From an uncultured Paracoccaceae bacterium (GTDB lineage Bacteria > Pseudomonadota > Alphaproteobacteria > Rhodobacterales > Rhodobacteraceae): a stretch of 64,000 nucleotides of DNA. Location: contig CALSOO010000004.1 in the NCBI GenBank assembly GCA_943787985.1, positions 124,001 through 188,000 on the forward strand, given 5' to 3'. The translations under genes and the position numbers were made by a program. This document shows, in pieces, positions 26,618 to 35,839 of the stretch. The stretch's first letter is position 1. Every line of letters starts with the position of its first letter. The notes beneath the pieces were generated by a model. The model ran no database searches and had not been told where the DNA came from. It was given only the letters and a program-made list of their open reading frames with translations.

Positions 26618-26714
26618 GCTCTGCGGAAAAGGTATGCTATGACTGACAATTGTATATTTGTGTCAGTCACAGCATACCTTTTCCGTGAATCACACCATAG
26701 GTTTTCCGCAGAGC
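26618..26714. repeat. Nested inverted repeats (25-bp inner, 13-bp outer palindrome)
   Basis: Inner arms 26624-26648 (from CGGAAAAGGTATGCTATGAC) and 26661-26685 (to AGCATACCTTTTCCG) pair with one mismatch around a 12-base loop. Outer arms GCTCTGCGGAAAA (26618-26630) and TTTTCCGCAGAGC (26702-26714) are perfect. The left arm can thus pair with either of two right arms. Direct-repeat similarity also exists between CATACCTTTTCCG and CATAGGTTTTCCG. No T-run follows, so it is not a plain terminator. A recombination, nicking or replication site is possible. Confidence 0.75.
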
Positions 26715-26738
26715 TGTTTTAAAGCTTGAGTTTGCAAC

Positions 26739-26779
26739 AAACAAAAAGGACGGAGCAGTGAGCTCCGTCCTTTTTGTTT
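26739..26779. terminator. Strong bidirectional intrinsic terminator
   Basis: An 18-bp stem, AAACAAAAAGGACGGAGC (26739-26756) and its complement (26762-26779), with loop AGTGA. A- and T-runs on both sides allow action in both directions. It lies just after the end of the minus-strand gene scrap at 26794. Confidence 0.88.
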
Positions 26780-26793
26780 CTTATATCAGCCTG

Positions 26794-26940
26794 TTACCGG
26801 ATTGATTTGGCGACATCGCTCCGCAGAAATAGGCTGCCATAAATTTCTCCATTTGGGGAAAACGGATTTACACCCTTCGACCGCAACTCTGCGCCAAGAC
26901 TTTGCCAGCTGCGTCCATATTCCTTGGCCAAGGGCATTGC
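26794..26940 (-). pseudogene. C-terminal gene scrap, possibly of a recombinase-like protein
   Basis: The minus-strand frame reads YGRSWQSLGAELRSKGVNPF and ends LFLRSDVAKSIR at 26794, directly before the strong terminator, as expected for a real gene end. The pattern resembles a DNA-binding tail, but I cannot name the family. Its upstream part seems replaced by the plus-strand fragment that begins around 26910. Confidence 0.3.
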
Positions 26941-27187
26941 CCCGCGTGGCAAGTACAAGCAGCTATTCGGGCGCAATGAATTGAAACTGACGATCATCAA
27001 CGCGCTACGGGTGGCCCCTGTGGATGATGAGGCGATAGCGGCGCAGATCATCGCGGCGAAGGGTTGGGATGCTGATACCCATGCCGATGTGCTAAAGCGG
27101 GTGCGTCACGCGCTGCAACGGGCGCAGAAGGACGGGCATGTTGTGCAGGACTTCGGGCCAGATGGGTGTTTGTGGCGGCTGGCCTGA
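26924..27187 (+). pseudogene. C-terminal fragment of an unknown protein
   Basis: The frame has a TTG at 26924, but the protein-like sequence (LAKGIAPRGKYKQLFGRNEL, then VDDEAIAAQIIAAKGWDADT) seems to start upstream without a proper start codon, so it is probably the tail of a longer gene. The last residues, DGHVVQDFGPDGCLWRLA, look like a winged-helix end. Its stop abuts the stop of the convergent ImmA/IrrE-like gene at 27188. Confidence 0.35.
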
Positions 27188-27778
27188 CTAACCGCCCAAC
27201 CCACCAAGCTTCCGTGCCTGTAAAATATCATGACGGCAGATCATTTTGGCCACTTGTACGGGTAGATTGTGCATAAACGCTATCTGCTGAAAATCATGCC
27301 CCTGCGCAAGATGACGCTCAACCGTGTAATGTGGCAGAATTACTTCTGCCGCAGCAAGAACGGCGCTACGGTCTGCCGCAACGTCTGGCGTATACGGGTC
27401 TGCCTCAGCGACCATTCCACCCACTAGATTTCTTACGCCTTGTTGCGTCCCCACATAAGTATGACCGGGGGACCAACAGTGCATAAGTTCCTTTATAGCA
27501 GCAAATTCTTTCCAATGATCATCAAGCTTGCTGTCCACATACACCGCTGCGAACGATCTTCCGTCATTGCTTTCCAACCTTACAAACAACCCGCTGATCG
27601 GCTTAGGGAGAGGTTTTTTATCAAAAAAACGTATCTCGCTTATGCTATTTCTGGGGCAGTCAATAGCCGCTGCCCAAACCTCATAAAATGACATGCCTCT
27701 GCCGCTTGCGCGTCCTGTCTTCGCTGCACGAAGGGCGTGGATATGTTCAGAAAGTTCAACGAATGAATCAAATGCCAT
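27188..27778 (-). CDS. ImmA/IrrE-like protein with altered zinc motif
   Basis: 196 residues. The layout follows ImmA/IrrE metallopeptidases: a beta strand with RSFAAVYVDSKLDDHWKEFA, then IKELMHCWSP at the place of the HExxH helix, and a C-terminal AAEVILPHYTVERHLAQGHD followed by QQIAFMHNLPVQVAKMI, which fits the helical end of the family. The motif is KELMH rather than HExxH, so the first zinc ligand is lost and protease activity is doubtful. Family members cleave or regulate repressors and antitoxins of mobile elements. No XRE-type partner is adjacent. Confidence 0.55.
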   Translation of the reverse strand: MAFDSFVELSEHIHALRAAKTGRASGRGMSFYEVWAAAIDCPRNSISEIRFFDKKPLPKPISGLFVRLESNDGRSFAAVYVDSKLDDHWKEFAAIKELMHCWSPGHTYVGTQQGVRNLVGGMVAEADPYTPDVAADRSAVLAAAEVILPHYTVERHLAQGHDFQQIAFMHNLPVQVAKMICRHDILQARKLGGLGG

Positions 27779-27845
27779 GTAACTACCGATTGTTGCTCAA
27801 TCGGTTAGTTACACAATCATTAGTGGTAGGTCTAGTACGACTTAC

Positions 27846-28025
27846 TTATTGTTGTGGTTGAGTTTTTGGCTCGCCAGCATTCATGATTGCCTCGGCTAAA
27901 GACGCATCAAGTGCGTCTACATCATGGCCTTCATCTTGAAGCTCAAGTTTGTTAACTAGAAAGCGTACATCAACTACTTCGCAACCGGGGTGCTGGTCGC
28001 GAATGGCATCAAAAAGCTTTTCCAT
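27846..28025 (-). CDS. Small acidic protein of 59 residues
   Basis: ATG at 28025 with GATAGGAG eight bases upstream, and TAA at 27848-27846. The sequence begins MEKLFDAIRDQHPGCEVVDV and is rich in Asp and Glu, with a hydrophobic DVRFLVNKLEL strand-helix. The good ribosome binding site and coding-like composition support a real gene. Function is unknown. It lies upstream of the ImmA/IrrE-like gene on the same strand (67 bases apart), so they may be co-transcribed. Confidence 0.5.
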   Translation of the reverse strand: MEKLFDAIRDQHPGCEVVDVRFLVNKLELQDEGHDVDALDASLAEAIMNAGEPKTQPQQ

Positions 28026-28155
28026 CTTAGCACTCCTATCAGGTATTTATGCACTTCGGTGAGTCTCATGTAGCGTGACTAGTCACACTTTGCTAGGGGA
28101 ATACGTCAAATGTAGGCCAGAAATGTGAATTATGTCTTGACGTAACGTACTATAA

Positions 28156-28686
28156 TCAAGCAGCCGCCCGCTGCCAGTAGCCTTTCCAGTTCCGCGACAC
28201 AGGTGCGTCCATCGCGTTAGACACAACGATTTGGGCCAATGTGCCGTTGTCGGTGCGGCGGTTGTCTTCCAACCATGCGGAGTGGTTTGCATACTGGTGC
28301 AGGTACTTGGAGGATACGCCGTGGTGCTGGCCTTGGATCATGTTGCGCAGGCGGGAAAAGAAGCTTTCCACCATGTTAGTGTGCTTGCCGTGGTCGCTGT
28401 AAATCTCGGAGTGGTTCACGCGGTCCACGTTATAGCCCATGTGCAGGGCATCCCAGTGGGACGCTTCATCCGCTGACATGGTTGCCATGCGCGATACGTT
28501 CTCTTGTGCCAGCGCGACGCCTTCGCCCTCATGCTCGCCTACGAATGGCAGTACACGGCCCTCAGACGCCGATGATATTCTGCATGTAATCATTGTCCCG
28601 GCCAGCGGCCAGTTTTCTAAAAGGTGCTCTCGTAAGATTCTGGTGAAGGGTTCATATGCGGGGTCGCCGCGATGCATCATATGCAA
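28156..28686 (-). pseudogene. IS1595-family (ISXO2-like) transposase, 5' part missing
   Basis: The 176-residue frame has the C-terminal half of an ISXO2-like transposase: DEASHWDALHMGYNVDRVNH, then KHTNMVESFFSRLRNMIQGQ, VSSKYLHQYANHSAWLEDNR and the terminal WKGYWQR. The N-terminal zinc-ribbon region and first catalytic residue are absent. No full inverted repeat pair was identified. Confidence 0.75.
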
Positions 28687-28748
28687 AGTCGGTCATAGAG
28701 AAACGGAAAGATCGCTTTGGGGCCCTGCTGAGGGCTGCAACGTGGATC

Positions 28749-28969
28749 CTAAAGGCCTTGCAATGCTCCTCGGATCGCCGCCATCCCCATCGCTACACTT
28801 GATCCGCCCCACAGTGCGGCGTCACCCGTGGTCCCCGCGCTCAATGGGTCCGGGTCGGAGAACTTTAATCTCACATTTTCATGCGGATAGGCCAGCACGA
28901 CCTCATTCACACCCGGCTCAAGGATTTCCACGCCTTGATCTGGTTCGAACGGAGCTTCAGGTTATGCTA
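28749..28969 (-). pseudogene. 3' scrap of an unknown gene
   Basis: After a TAA at about 28970 the minus-strand frame reads APFEPDQGVEILEPGVNEVV, then LAYPHENVRLKF, and ends IRGALQGL at 28749. The composition is protein-like but there is no start codon with a ribosome binding site, so it is probably a leftover C-terminus. The family is not recognised. Confidence 0.25.
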
Positions 28970-29154
28970 AACGCGATTGACATGATTGAAGGGCAGGGAC
29001 CACAGAGACAGGGTTAGAAGTTTGTCATATTTCGAAATCTGTCCCCAAATGGCAATTTTAGACCTCCCACACGAGACGCCCAGACAACGCCGCATTTTGA
29101 CGTTCAGACCCTCGGGCGCGCTTGCCAAAGAAGCCCAAGCAGCTTTCAAAAATG

Positions 29155-31773
29155 TCAGGCGTCGGTCACGGTTATGGACGGTCGTGCGCCGCCAAGGTCC
29201 TGGAAGGCAAGTTGGCGACATGAAAAGACAAGGATTTGCTGGTCTTGGGCCACGCGGGTTAAGGCTGTGAACATCTGGATGATCCGATCGTCATCGGAAT
29301 ACACAAGCGCATCATCCAGAATGATGGGCATGTGCCGCCCTTGCCGTGCAAACAGGCGGGCAAAAGCCAAGCGGGTGAGGATTGCAATTTGTTCTTGAGT
29401 GCCGCCCGACAAATCATCCAGCGTTTCCTCTGCTGCGTCACGCATCAGCCCTGTCGGGAGCAGGCTTTCGCTGTCGAAACTCAAAGCGGCATCCCGGTGC
29501 AAGATCGACAGCAAGGGTTTGAGCTCTTCTTGGACGGGCCCAAAATAAGTATCTCTTGCCGCGTCGCGTTCCGCTTCCAATGCGGCTTGCAAACGGCCCA
29601 AGGCTGCCGCGCGTTGAGCGAAACGACCCTCGGATGCGCGCAAGACGTCCAACTCACCTATCAGTTCTTCGCGTCGTTCTTCGATGCCATTTCCCGCGAG
29701 CGTTCGAATTTCGGAAGAAAGTGCAGCCAGTCGTTCGCCCACTTGGGTGCGCTCTTGGGCTGCGGCGTTTACGGTATCTTCGGCACGTTTGAGTTCGGCA
29801 GCGACCGTGGCGATATCCGGAGCGTTGTTCGTGACAGTTTGAAATTCTGCCAAGACCTGCGCGAAGGCGTCCTGCAATTGGGCCTGTTGGCGCAAAAGTT
29901 CTGCGCGGCGGCTGTCATGACTTTTTCTGGGGCCAGTGTCCGTTTCAGCGCGCGCCAAGGCTTGTTTTGCAGCCTCGGCCATGGCTGCAAAAGTCGTGGC
30001 AGTTTCGCGTGCACTGGCGTGATCCGCCTGTGCCGCTTCAAACAGGGCCCTTTCCTGCGCTTCAAGCTCGGTCGCTTTTGCAAGGGTTTCTTCCAGATCC
30101 GCAATCGTGGGCAGCGGGTCTGCGTGGGCTTCAGTTGCCGCCAAATCTGTTTCCGCTTTGGTTGTGCGCAGCGCTTCGATGCCATCCGGTGCAAGAGTGT
30201 CCAAAATCGCCTGCGCCAAAACGGCATCTGAAGCGGCTTTTGCGCGGGCGGTCCCTTGGGCGCGTGCGTCTTTGATCGTTTCAGCACCGGCCTCGGCCAA
30301 GCTGTCTGCAAGGACGCCTTGTGCAGATGCGAGACGCGCAGCTCCATCGTTTGCAGCGCCTTTCGTATGGATGGTCATTTGCCCGAGACCCGGAAGGTCC
30401 AGACGGGTCTCTGCGTCGATGACAATGGCCTGATCCGCCATCAATGCCTTGCCGTTCCGGCTGATCCGCGCATCACCAACATAGGTTACGGATAGTGTTG
30501 TCGCGTGAGCTTCAAGGGTCGCATTCAGTTCGCAAACTCTGGCATGGGCCTCCTCGCTGCGATGCAACCATTCTGGGGTCGCACGGGAGGCTTTGGTCAC
30601 CGCATGGGCTGTGTCACGTTCCGACTGCGCAGCTTGGGCTTTTTGCATCAGCTCGACCAGTTGTGCGGCGCGGGTTTTGGCCTCTCGGGCGGCCATCTGG
30701 GTCTTTGCGCCCTCGATTGCTTTGCGCGCCAATGACACGCCTTCAACAGCGACCGCGTACCGTTTTTTCGCGTCGTCCAATACATCCGACAGATGTGCAG
30801 CATCACGTGTGGCGTTTCGGGCTTTGGTCGTGGCGTCCGAGGTTTGTTTTTCCATTGCTTGCAACGTGTCGATTGCTTTGAGAAACCGGTCAAGATCTGC
30901 CTGTGCGCTGTCGGCTTTGAGTTTTGCCAAATCGCGCTCTTGCTCTGCTGCTTTAAGAGCTGTCGCATGCACACGGGCCGCCTCCATAGCGGTCTTGGCA
31001 GACTGAAAGGCGGTGTCGCGCCGTGCTTTTGCCTCGGGGTTGTCCAGTCGTTTTGCGACCGCCTCAGCTTGTTTGCGGTCTCCGAGCGCGCGCTCCAGCG
31101 TTTGAACCTGGGCTGTGATGGCCGCCAGCGAGTCTTCCAACTGCTCCAGCGCATCTGAATTGGCTTTCCACGCTCCGGTTTTCCGGCCTGTCTTTGTGGT
31201 GATTTCCAAAAGGCTGTCGGCGACGCTGCGCATGACACGGTCCATCCTGCGCCCGCCGGTCATGGTGTCGATTTCACCCGCAACCGAAGACAACAGATCC
31301 CGGCGGGTTTCCATCAACAGGGATTTTTCTTTTGCGCTGTCAGCTTCAAGGCCCAATTGCCCCTGACGCACCCAAAGCAGTCCCGCGGGTCCGTCTGTGG
31401 CGGTGCCCAGTACGGTTGAAATCCAGCGTTCGGCCTCGTCGTCTTGTGCAACTGTCAGCCCATCGCTCAAGCGCGTTATCTTGGCGGATTTTCGGGACAA
31501 AAACCGTTTTTCGACCCGAAAGTCACCTTCGCCCGTTTGGACGTCCGCCGCGATGTCAACTGCCCCACCCGAATAAGGTTGCAGGGATTTCACGTGTTTT
31601 GCAGACGAGCTGAATTTTTCAAAAAAGAGGGCATGGACCGCATCAAAAAACGTCGACTTTCCGAATTCATTGGCTTCGGAGACAACGGTGATGCCGTCGC
31701 CGATACCTGCGATCGACGCACGTTTGGCCGCGAATTTCCGGACATTCGTCAAGTGGAGTGCGCGAAGTTTCAT
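29155..31773 (-). CDS. SbcC/Rad50-like SMC-type ATPase (YhaN-like)
   Basis: 872 residues. An N-terminal ABC half has the P-loop NEFGKSTFFDAVHALFF near residues 36-52. A long Ala/Glu/Arg-rich coiled coil runs from about 190 to 730. The C-terminal half has the signature LSGGTQEQ near 786 and Walker B IILDDALVYSDDDR near 817. It matches the YhaN branch of SbcC/Rad50-type ATPases that pair with a phosphoesterase nuclease in DNA end processing. The partner gene lies immediately upstream with adjacent stop and start codons (31774/31773), so they form one operon. Confidence 0.85.
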   Translation of the reverse strand: MKLRALHLTNVRKFAAKRASIAGIGDGITVVSEANEFGKSTFFDAVHALFFEKFSSSAKHVKSLQPYSGGAVDIAADVQTGEGDFRVEKRFLSRKSAKITRLSDGLTVAQDDEAERWISTVLGTATDGPAGLLWVRQGQLGLEADSAKEKSLLMETRRDLLSSVAGEIDTMTGGRRMDRVMRSVADSLLEITTKTGRKTGAWKANSDALEQLEDSLAAITAQVQTLERALGDRKQAEAVAKRLDNPEAKARRDTAFQSAKTAMEAARVHATALKAAEQERDLAKLKADSAQADLDRFLKAIDTLQAMEKQTSDATTKARNATRDAAHLSDVLDDAKKRYAVAVEGVSLARKAIEGAKTQMAAREAKTRAAQLVELMQKAQAAQSERDTAHAVTKASRATPEWLHRSEEAHARVCELNATLEAHATTLSVTYVGDARISRNGKALMADQAIVIDAETRLDLPGLGQMTIHTKGAANDGAARLASAQGVLADSLAEAGAETIKDARAQGTARAKAASDAVLAQAILDTLAPDGIEALRTTKAETDLAATEAHADPLPTIADLEETLAKATELEAQERALFEAAQADHASARETATTFAAMAEAAKQALARAETDTGPRKSHDSRRAELLRQQAQLQDAFAQVLAEFQTVTNNAPDIATVAAELKRAEDTVNAAAQERTQVGERLAALSSEIRTLAGNGIEERREELIGELDVLRASEGRFAQRAAALGRLQAALEAERDAARDTYFGPVQEELKPLLSILHRDAALSFDSESLLPTGLMRDAAEETLDDLSGGTQEQIAILTRLAFARLFARQGRHMPIILDDALVYSDDDRIIQMFTALTRVAQDQQILVFSCRQLAFQDLGGARPSITVTDA

Positions 31774-32922
31774 CTATGCTTCCAACGCCACTGAAAACAG
31801 ATGTGAGAGGGCCTCTTGCGCGGTTTGCCGTGCCTGGGGTGAGATGGTTTCGTCTGTTGCCTCTTTCGCCAGTGCTTCGGCGGTAGCGCGCAATGCGCCC
31901 TGACGGTCGATCAAATCAAGATCGGCAGTGTCATGCTCCAACCTCAAGTGCGTCAGATCGCTGTTTTGCCATAAGAAATCCGGGGCGGCCTGTTCGCATG
32001 CGGATTTAATTTCGGCGCGGACCACAGGGCCCACGCGCCCGGTAACGGAGAGATCAAACAGTGTGAGGGCACGTTGCGCCAGGGGGGGCAAAACCCTGGA
32101 TTGCGCACCGGTGCAGTCCTCGGTGTCCATCAAGTCCAGCGTAGCACGGTGCCAGTGGATTGCGCCTGTTGGAACGGGGGTGACTTTTGCAGGTGCGGCC
32201 GGCCCGCTGATCTCGACGAGCAAAGCGGAGGGGGGCAGGGCGTGTTTGAACCCATCCGCTTCCGGCGCCCCAGAGTACCATGTTTCAGGTCCGATTTGCA
32301 GTTGGCCGTGCCAATCCCCAAGCCCCAGATATTCAAGGCCTGCGCGCTTTGCCCGATCTGGTGGAATGATGGAAGACGCCCCGTCCTCACTGCTGTTAAA
32401 GTCCGTCACCGATCCATGTGCGAGCCCGATCCTGACCGTTTCTGCAGTCGGGGCGGTGTCGAACCATTCTGTAAGATCGCGGCCAGGGTTGCGTTCCGTA
32501 GGCGGGGCCGGAAGGAGGGTTGTTCCAGAGTTCAGCGCAAATGGCACAGGGGCCAATTGCAGCGCGACATTCGGGGGCGCGTCCTGCGCCACCTGACGCC
32601 AAAGCTCGGTGGCGTTCACATGGTCATGATTTCCCGGCATCACGACCCATGTCACGTGATCTGCCGCACGCATCATGTTCAGGGCTTGTCTGATCACGGT
32701 GGGTGTGGGGGTCATTTGGTCAAACGTGTCACCGGCCAGTAAAATATGGCTTGCGTCGTTGTCTTTTGCGCGCGCGGCGAGGGTCACCAAACTGTCTGCG
32801 CGGGCTTGACGCAAGCGCACGCGGACATCCTCCGGGTAACGCCCAAAGGGTTTACCAAGATGAAGATCAGAGGAGTGGATGAACTTGATCAAAAGGACAC
32901 TTTTCGTTGCACGCGGCACCAT
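31774..32922 (-). CDS. SbcD/Mre11-like DNA exonuclease (YhaO-like)
   Basis: Up to 382 residues. Phosphoesterase motifs are clear: HSSDLHLGKPFG near 16-27, LLAGDTFDQ near 60, VMPGNHDHVN near 98-107, LAHGSVTDF and LGDWHGQ. The C-terminal 150 residues resemble the capping domain of Mre11-type nucleases. The start is uncertain; the first ATG gives ten extra residues before IKFIHSSDLHL. The gene ends next to the YhaN-like ATG, so nuclease and ATPase are probably made together and form a complex acting on double-strand breaks. Confidence 0.85.
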   Translation of the reverse strand: MVPRATKSVLLIKFIHSSDLHLGKPFGRYPEDVRVRLRQARADSLVTLAARAKDNDASHILLAGDTFDQMTPTPTVIRQALNMMRAADHVTWVVMPGNHDHVNATELWRQVAQDAPPNVALQLAPVPFALNSGTTLLPAPPTERNPGRDLTEWFDTAPTAETVRIGLAHGSVTDFNSSEDGASSIIPPDRAKRAGLEYLGLGDWHGQLQIGPETWYSGAPEADGFKHALPPSALLVEISGPAAPAKVTPVPTGAIHWHRATLDLMDTEDCTGAQSRVLPPLAQRALTLFDLSVTGRVGPVVRAEIKSACEQAAPDFLWQNSDLTHLRLEHDTADLDLIDRQGALRATAEALAKEATDETISPQARQTAQEALSHLFSVALEA

Positions 32923-33263
32923 ACAGTGAACCCCTTACACCCGCGGATGTCTAGGCTCAGGACCCATTAATCTTGTGCCCTCAGTTTGTCAGATTTTTCT
33001 AGTGATAAGGCGCTTCTGCGCAGGAACGCTGTTGAATTTCGAGCAGATGCAACGCAACTTACGGGGAAAATCCGTCAAACCCGCAGGGCGCTCATATCAC
33101 TTCATCTCAGTGGCGCGCTCCGTTTGAAAATAGAACCACTATTAGTGCAAGGTGCAAACCACTGATATTTCGCGATATGAGCGCTGATGGCATAAGATGA
33201 ATGGGTCCTAAGCCTCGCCAAACCGGTTGAATTTGTGCGACCCGGTTTAAGGCTGCACAGCCC
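32923..33263. other. Intergenic region, nothing recognised
   Basis: About 340 bases between the divergent side of the nuclease gene and the end of the thioredoxin gene. No gene, RNA or clear terminator was identified. Confidence 0.5.
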
Positions 33264-33830
33264 TCAATTCGCGGGCGGGGCAATCAGTGCTTTGATGATC
33301 GCTTTTGCGCTGTCCGAGGCCCAATCGGCATCGCCTCGCAGGCGCGCGATTTCGCGTCCTTCGGGATCAATGATCACGGTGATTGGCAGGCCGAAAATAC
33401 CCATTTGGCTGGCGAGTTTTTGCTTGGGGTCCTGGTGGCGGGGGAGATTGTCGATACCCGTTTCAGCAAAGAATTTTTTGATGCCTTCAGGAGAATTGCG
33501 TCCGGTGGCTATTGTCACGATCTCGAATGTATTCCCGCCAAACTCCTTTTGAAGTTCCGACAACATCGGCATTTCTTTGCGGCAAGGGGCGCACCACGTC
33601 GCCCAGAAGTTGACCATGATGTGCTTGCCCTCAAGCTCTTCCAGCGACATCTCTCCGGCCCCGTCTGCACGTTGGAATTTGGCATTTGAGACAGCTTCGG
33701 GGGTTGTGTGGAACACCAGTTTTCGCATGTCCCCGTCGCGCAGTCCCGCTGCGGTTTCGACATCCGCCAATGCAGGGTTTGCGAACAGGCCAATGGCCGT
33801 ATACATGAGTGCTGCGACAGTTTTTTTCAT
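33264..33830 (-). CDS. TlpA/ResA-like periplasmic thioredoxin
   Basis: 188 residues with a signal peptide ([20 protein letters not shown], cut after ALA) and a thioredoxin-like fold. The active site WCAPC lies in [14 protein letters not shown] near residues 77-90, and the cis-Pro is in [17 protein letters not shown]. Such TlpA proteins reduce disulfides in the periplasm, often in cytochrome c assembly. The gene is divergent from argH; the two starts are only 23 bases apart, so the promoters overlap the coding sequences. Confidence 0.88.
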   Translation of the reverse strand: MKKTVAALMYTAIGLFANPALADVETAAGLRDGDMRKLVFHTTPEAVSNAKFQRADGAGEMSLEELEGKHIMVNFWATWCAPCRKEMPMLSELQKEFGGNTFEIVTIATGRNSPEGIKKFFAETGIDNLPRHQDPKQKLASQMGIFGLPITVIIDPEGREIARLRGDADWASDSAKAIIKALIAPPAN

Positions 33831-33853
33831 ATTCCCTCCGAAGGGTCAGGCAG

Positions 33854-35245
33854 ATGACAGACAAGACCTCGAACACCATGTGGGGCGGCCGCTTTGCCGC
33901 AGGACCAGATGCGATCATGGAAGCAATTAATGCGTCGATCGGATTTGACCAGCGATTGGCCGCTCAGGATATTGCAGGGTCTCGTGCCCACGCCGCCATG
34001 TTGGGCGCCACAGGCATTTTGACTGATACCGATGTCGAGGCCATTCGGGAAGGCCTCCTCACGGTCTTGTCAGAAATTGAGGGCGGTCATTTTGCGTTCT
34101 CCACGGCTTTGGAGGACATTCACATGAATGTGGAGAGCCGGTTAAAAGAGATTATCGGCGAACCTGCCGGGCGTTTGCACACGGGACGGTCGCGCAACGA
34201 CCAAGTGGCCACGGACTTCAAGTTGTGGGTGCGTGACCAGTTTGACGCGGCTGAAACAGGGCTGTTGGCGCTGATCCATGCGCTTTTGGGGCAGGCGGAG
34301 GCGGGTGCGGATTGGGTTATGCCCGGCTTCACCCACCTTCAGGTGGCCCAGCCTGTCACGTGGGGGCATCACATGATGGCTTATGTGGAAATGTTCGGAC
34401 GGGACTTGAGCCGTGTGCGGGATGCGCGCGCGCGCATGAACACGTCTCCTTTGGGCGCGGCGGCGCTGGCTGGAACGTCTTTTCCGATTGACCGTCATAT
34501 GACCGCAAAGGCGCTGGGTTTTGACACCCCTGCGGCCAACTCTCTTGATGCGGTCAGCGATCGCGACTTTGCGCTGGATTTCCTGAGCGTTGCGAGTATT
34601 TCGGCAATGCACTTGAGCCGTTTCGCCGAAGAATTGGTGATCTGGTCGTCTGCACAGTTCCGTTTTGTGACATTGTCGGACCGGTTCTCTACCGGCTCCT
34701 CTATCATGCCGCAAAAGAAAAACCCTGACGCCGCAGAATTGATCCGTGCCAAAGTGGGCCGCATTTTCGGGGCGAATGTCAGCCTTATGATGGTCATGAA
34801 GGGGCTGCCGCTGACATATTCCAAGGACATGCAAGAAGACAAAGAGCAAGTCTTTGATGCTGCGGATTCGTGGATGTTGGCTATGGCCGCGATGGAGGGG
34901 ATGGTCAAAGACATGACTGCCAACCGTGAGAGCCTCGCCGCCGCGGCCGCCACAGGGTTCAGTACCGCGACCGATCTGGCTGATTGGTTGGTACGGGTGC
35001 TGGGCATGCCGTTTCGCGATGCGCATCATGTGACGGGAACCCTTGTTGCGTTGGCTGAAAGCAAGGGCTGCGACCTGCCTGATCTCAGCCTTGAGGACAT
35101 GCAAAACGTCCATGCAAAGATCACCGGGGATGTGTTTGATGTGTTGGGCGTGCAAAACTCGGTCAGATCGCGTATGTCTTATGGAGGCACCGCACCTGAA
35201 CAAGTGCGCACGCAGATCAAACTTTGGAAGGACGCATTGTCATGA
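33854..35245 (+). CDS. argH: Argininosuccinate lyase
   Basis: 463 residues from ATG 33854 (an upstream in-frame start at 33809 would overlap the divergent gene and lacks a ribosome binding site). MWGGRFA at the N-terminus, [14 protein letters not shown] near residue 110 and the family signature [14 protein letters not shown] near 283 are diagnostic. It splits argininosuccinate into arginine and fumarate in the last step of arginine synthesis. The stop overlaps the ATG of the small lipoprotein gene. Confidence 0.97.
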   Translation: MTDKTSNTMWGGRFAAGPDAIMEAINASIGFDQRLAAQDIAGSRAHAAMLGATGILTDTDVEAIREGLLTVLSEIEGGHFAFSTALEDIHMNVESRLKEIIGEPAGRLHTGRSRNDQVATDFKLWVRDQFDAAETGLLALIHALLGQAEAGADWVMPGFTHLQVAQPVTWGHHMMAYVEMFGRDLSRVRDARARMNTSPLGAAALAGTSFPIDRHMTAKALGFDTPAANSLDAVSDRDFALDFLSVASISAMHLSRFAEELVIWSSAQFRFVTLSDRFSTGSSIMPQKKNPDAAELIRAKVGRIFGANVSLMMVMKGLPLTYSKDMQEDKEQVFDAADSWMLAMAAMEGMVKDMTANRESLAAAAATGFSTATDLADWLVRVLGMPFRDAHHVTGTLVALAESKGCDLPDLSLEDMQNVHAKITGDVFDVLGVQNSVRSRMSYGGTAPEQVRTQIKLWKDALS

Positions 35246-35418
35246 AACGGATCGCGATTGTAGTGCTGTCACTGGGTCTGGCCGCATGTGGAGCAGACGG
35301 AGAGCCAATCCAGCCAACGGCGAATATCGGCGTCAGCGTCGGGACCAATGGCGTGAATACAAACGTGGGCGTTGCTGTGCGCAAAGGGCCGGTCAGCGTC
35401 GCATGGAGCATTTTCTGA
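35242..35418 (+). CDS. Small lipoprotein
   Basis: 58 residues. [20 protein letters not shown] has a lipobox LAAC, and the mature part is short and rich in Asn, Val and Gly ([20 protein letters not shown]). ATGA overlap with argH shows translational coupling. Its role is unknown. LptM-like lipoproteins commonly sit between argH and lysA in proteobacteria, but the mature sequence does not look like LptM. Confidence 0.7.
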   Translation: MKRIAIVVLSLGLAACGADGEPIQPTANIGVSVGTNGVNTNVGVAVRKGPVSVAWSIF

Positions 35419-35422
35419 AGCG

Positions 35423-35740
35423 ATGTCCGTTTTGCGCATGATATATCTGGCGCTCGCCGTTTGGGGGGCGATCCACCCGATGTACTACTTTATCCAGTGG
35501 TTCAACGAAAACGGCTACGACATAATGGCTATGGTGGATGCTTGGCATGTGAACACGGCCTCTAGCGGGTTGGTGTGGGATCTGACGATCGCCGCTGTGA
35601 CCTTGACAGTGTTCATTGTCGCTGAGGTGGCTGTGCGGCGAAACTGGGTGGCTTTGGTCGCGATCCCAGCAACATTTTGCATCGGCGTCAGCTGTGGCCT
35701 GCCCCTGTATTTGTTTCTGCGCAGCAGGCCAGTGCGCTAG
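35423..35740 (+). CDS. DUF2834-type membrane protein
   Basis: 105 residues from ATG 35423, four bases after the lipoprotein stop. Three hydrophobic segments (LALAVWGAIHPMYYF, LTIAAVTLTVFIVAEV, LVAIPATFCIGVSCGLPLYL) and the central DIMAMVDAWHVNTASSGLVW match the DUF2834 layout. Function is unknown. It probably belongs to the argH operon. Confidence 0.7.
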   Translation: MSVLRMIYLALAVWGAIHPMYYFIQWFNENGYDIMAMVDAWHVNTASSGLVWDLTIAAVTLTVFIVAEVAVRRNWVALVAIPATFCIGVSCGLPLYLFLRSRPVR

Positions 35741-35839
35741 GCAGTCCGACTAAAGTTAAAATTGGAAACAATGCTGCCCAATTTGTGACATTATTTCCGA
35801 TTAGCTCTGTATCCAAACTAATTTTGGACAGGCAAACCC

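Noticed and set aside
33809..33853. Longer N-terminus for argH
   Set aside because: It would overlap the divergent thioredoxin start, has no ribosome binding site, and the family starts near [14 protein letters not shown].
34142..35203. Long minus-strand open frame of 353 codons inside argH
   Set aside because: It is antisense to the argH signature and shows no domain; a GC-rich shadow.
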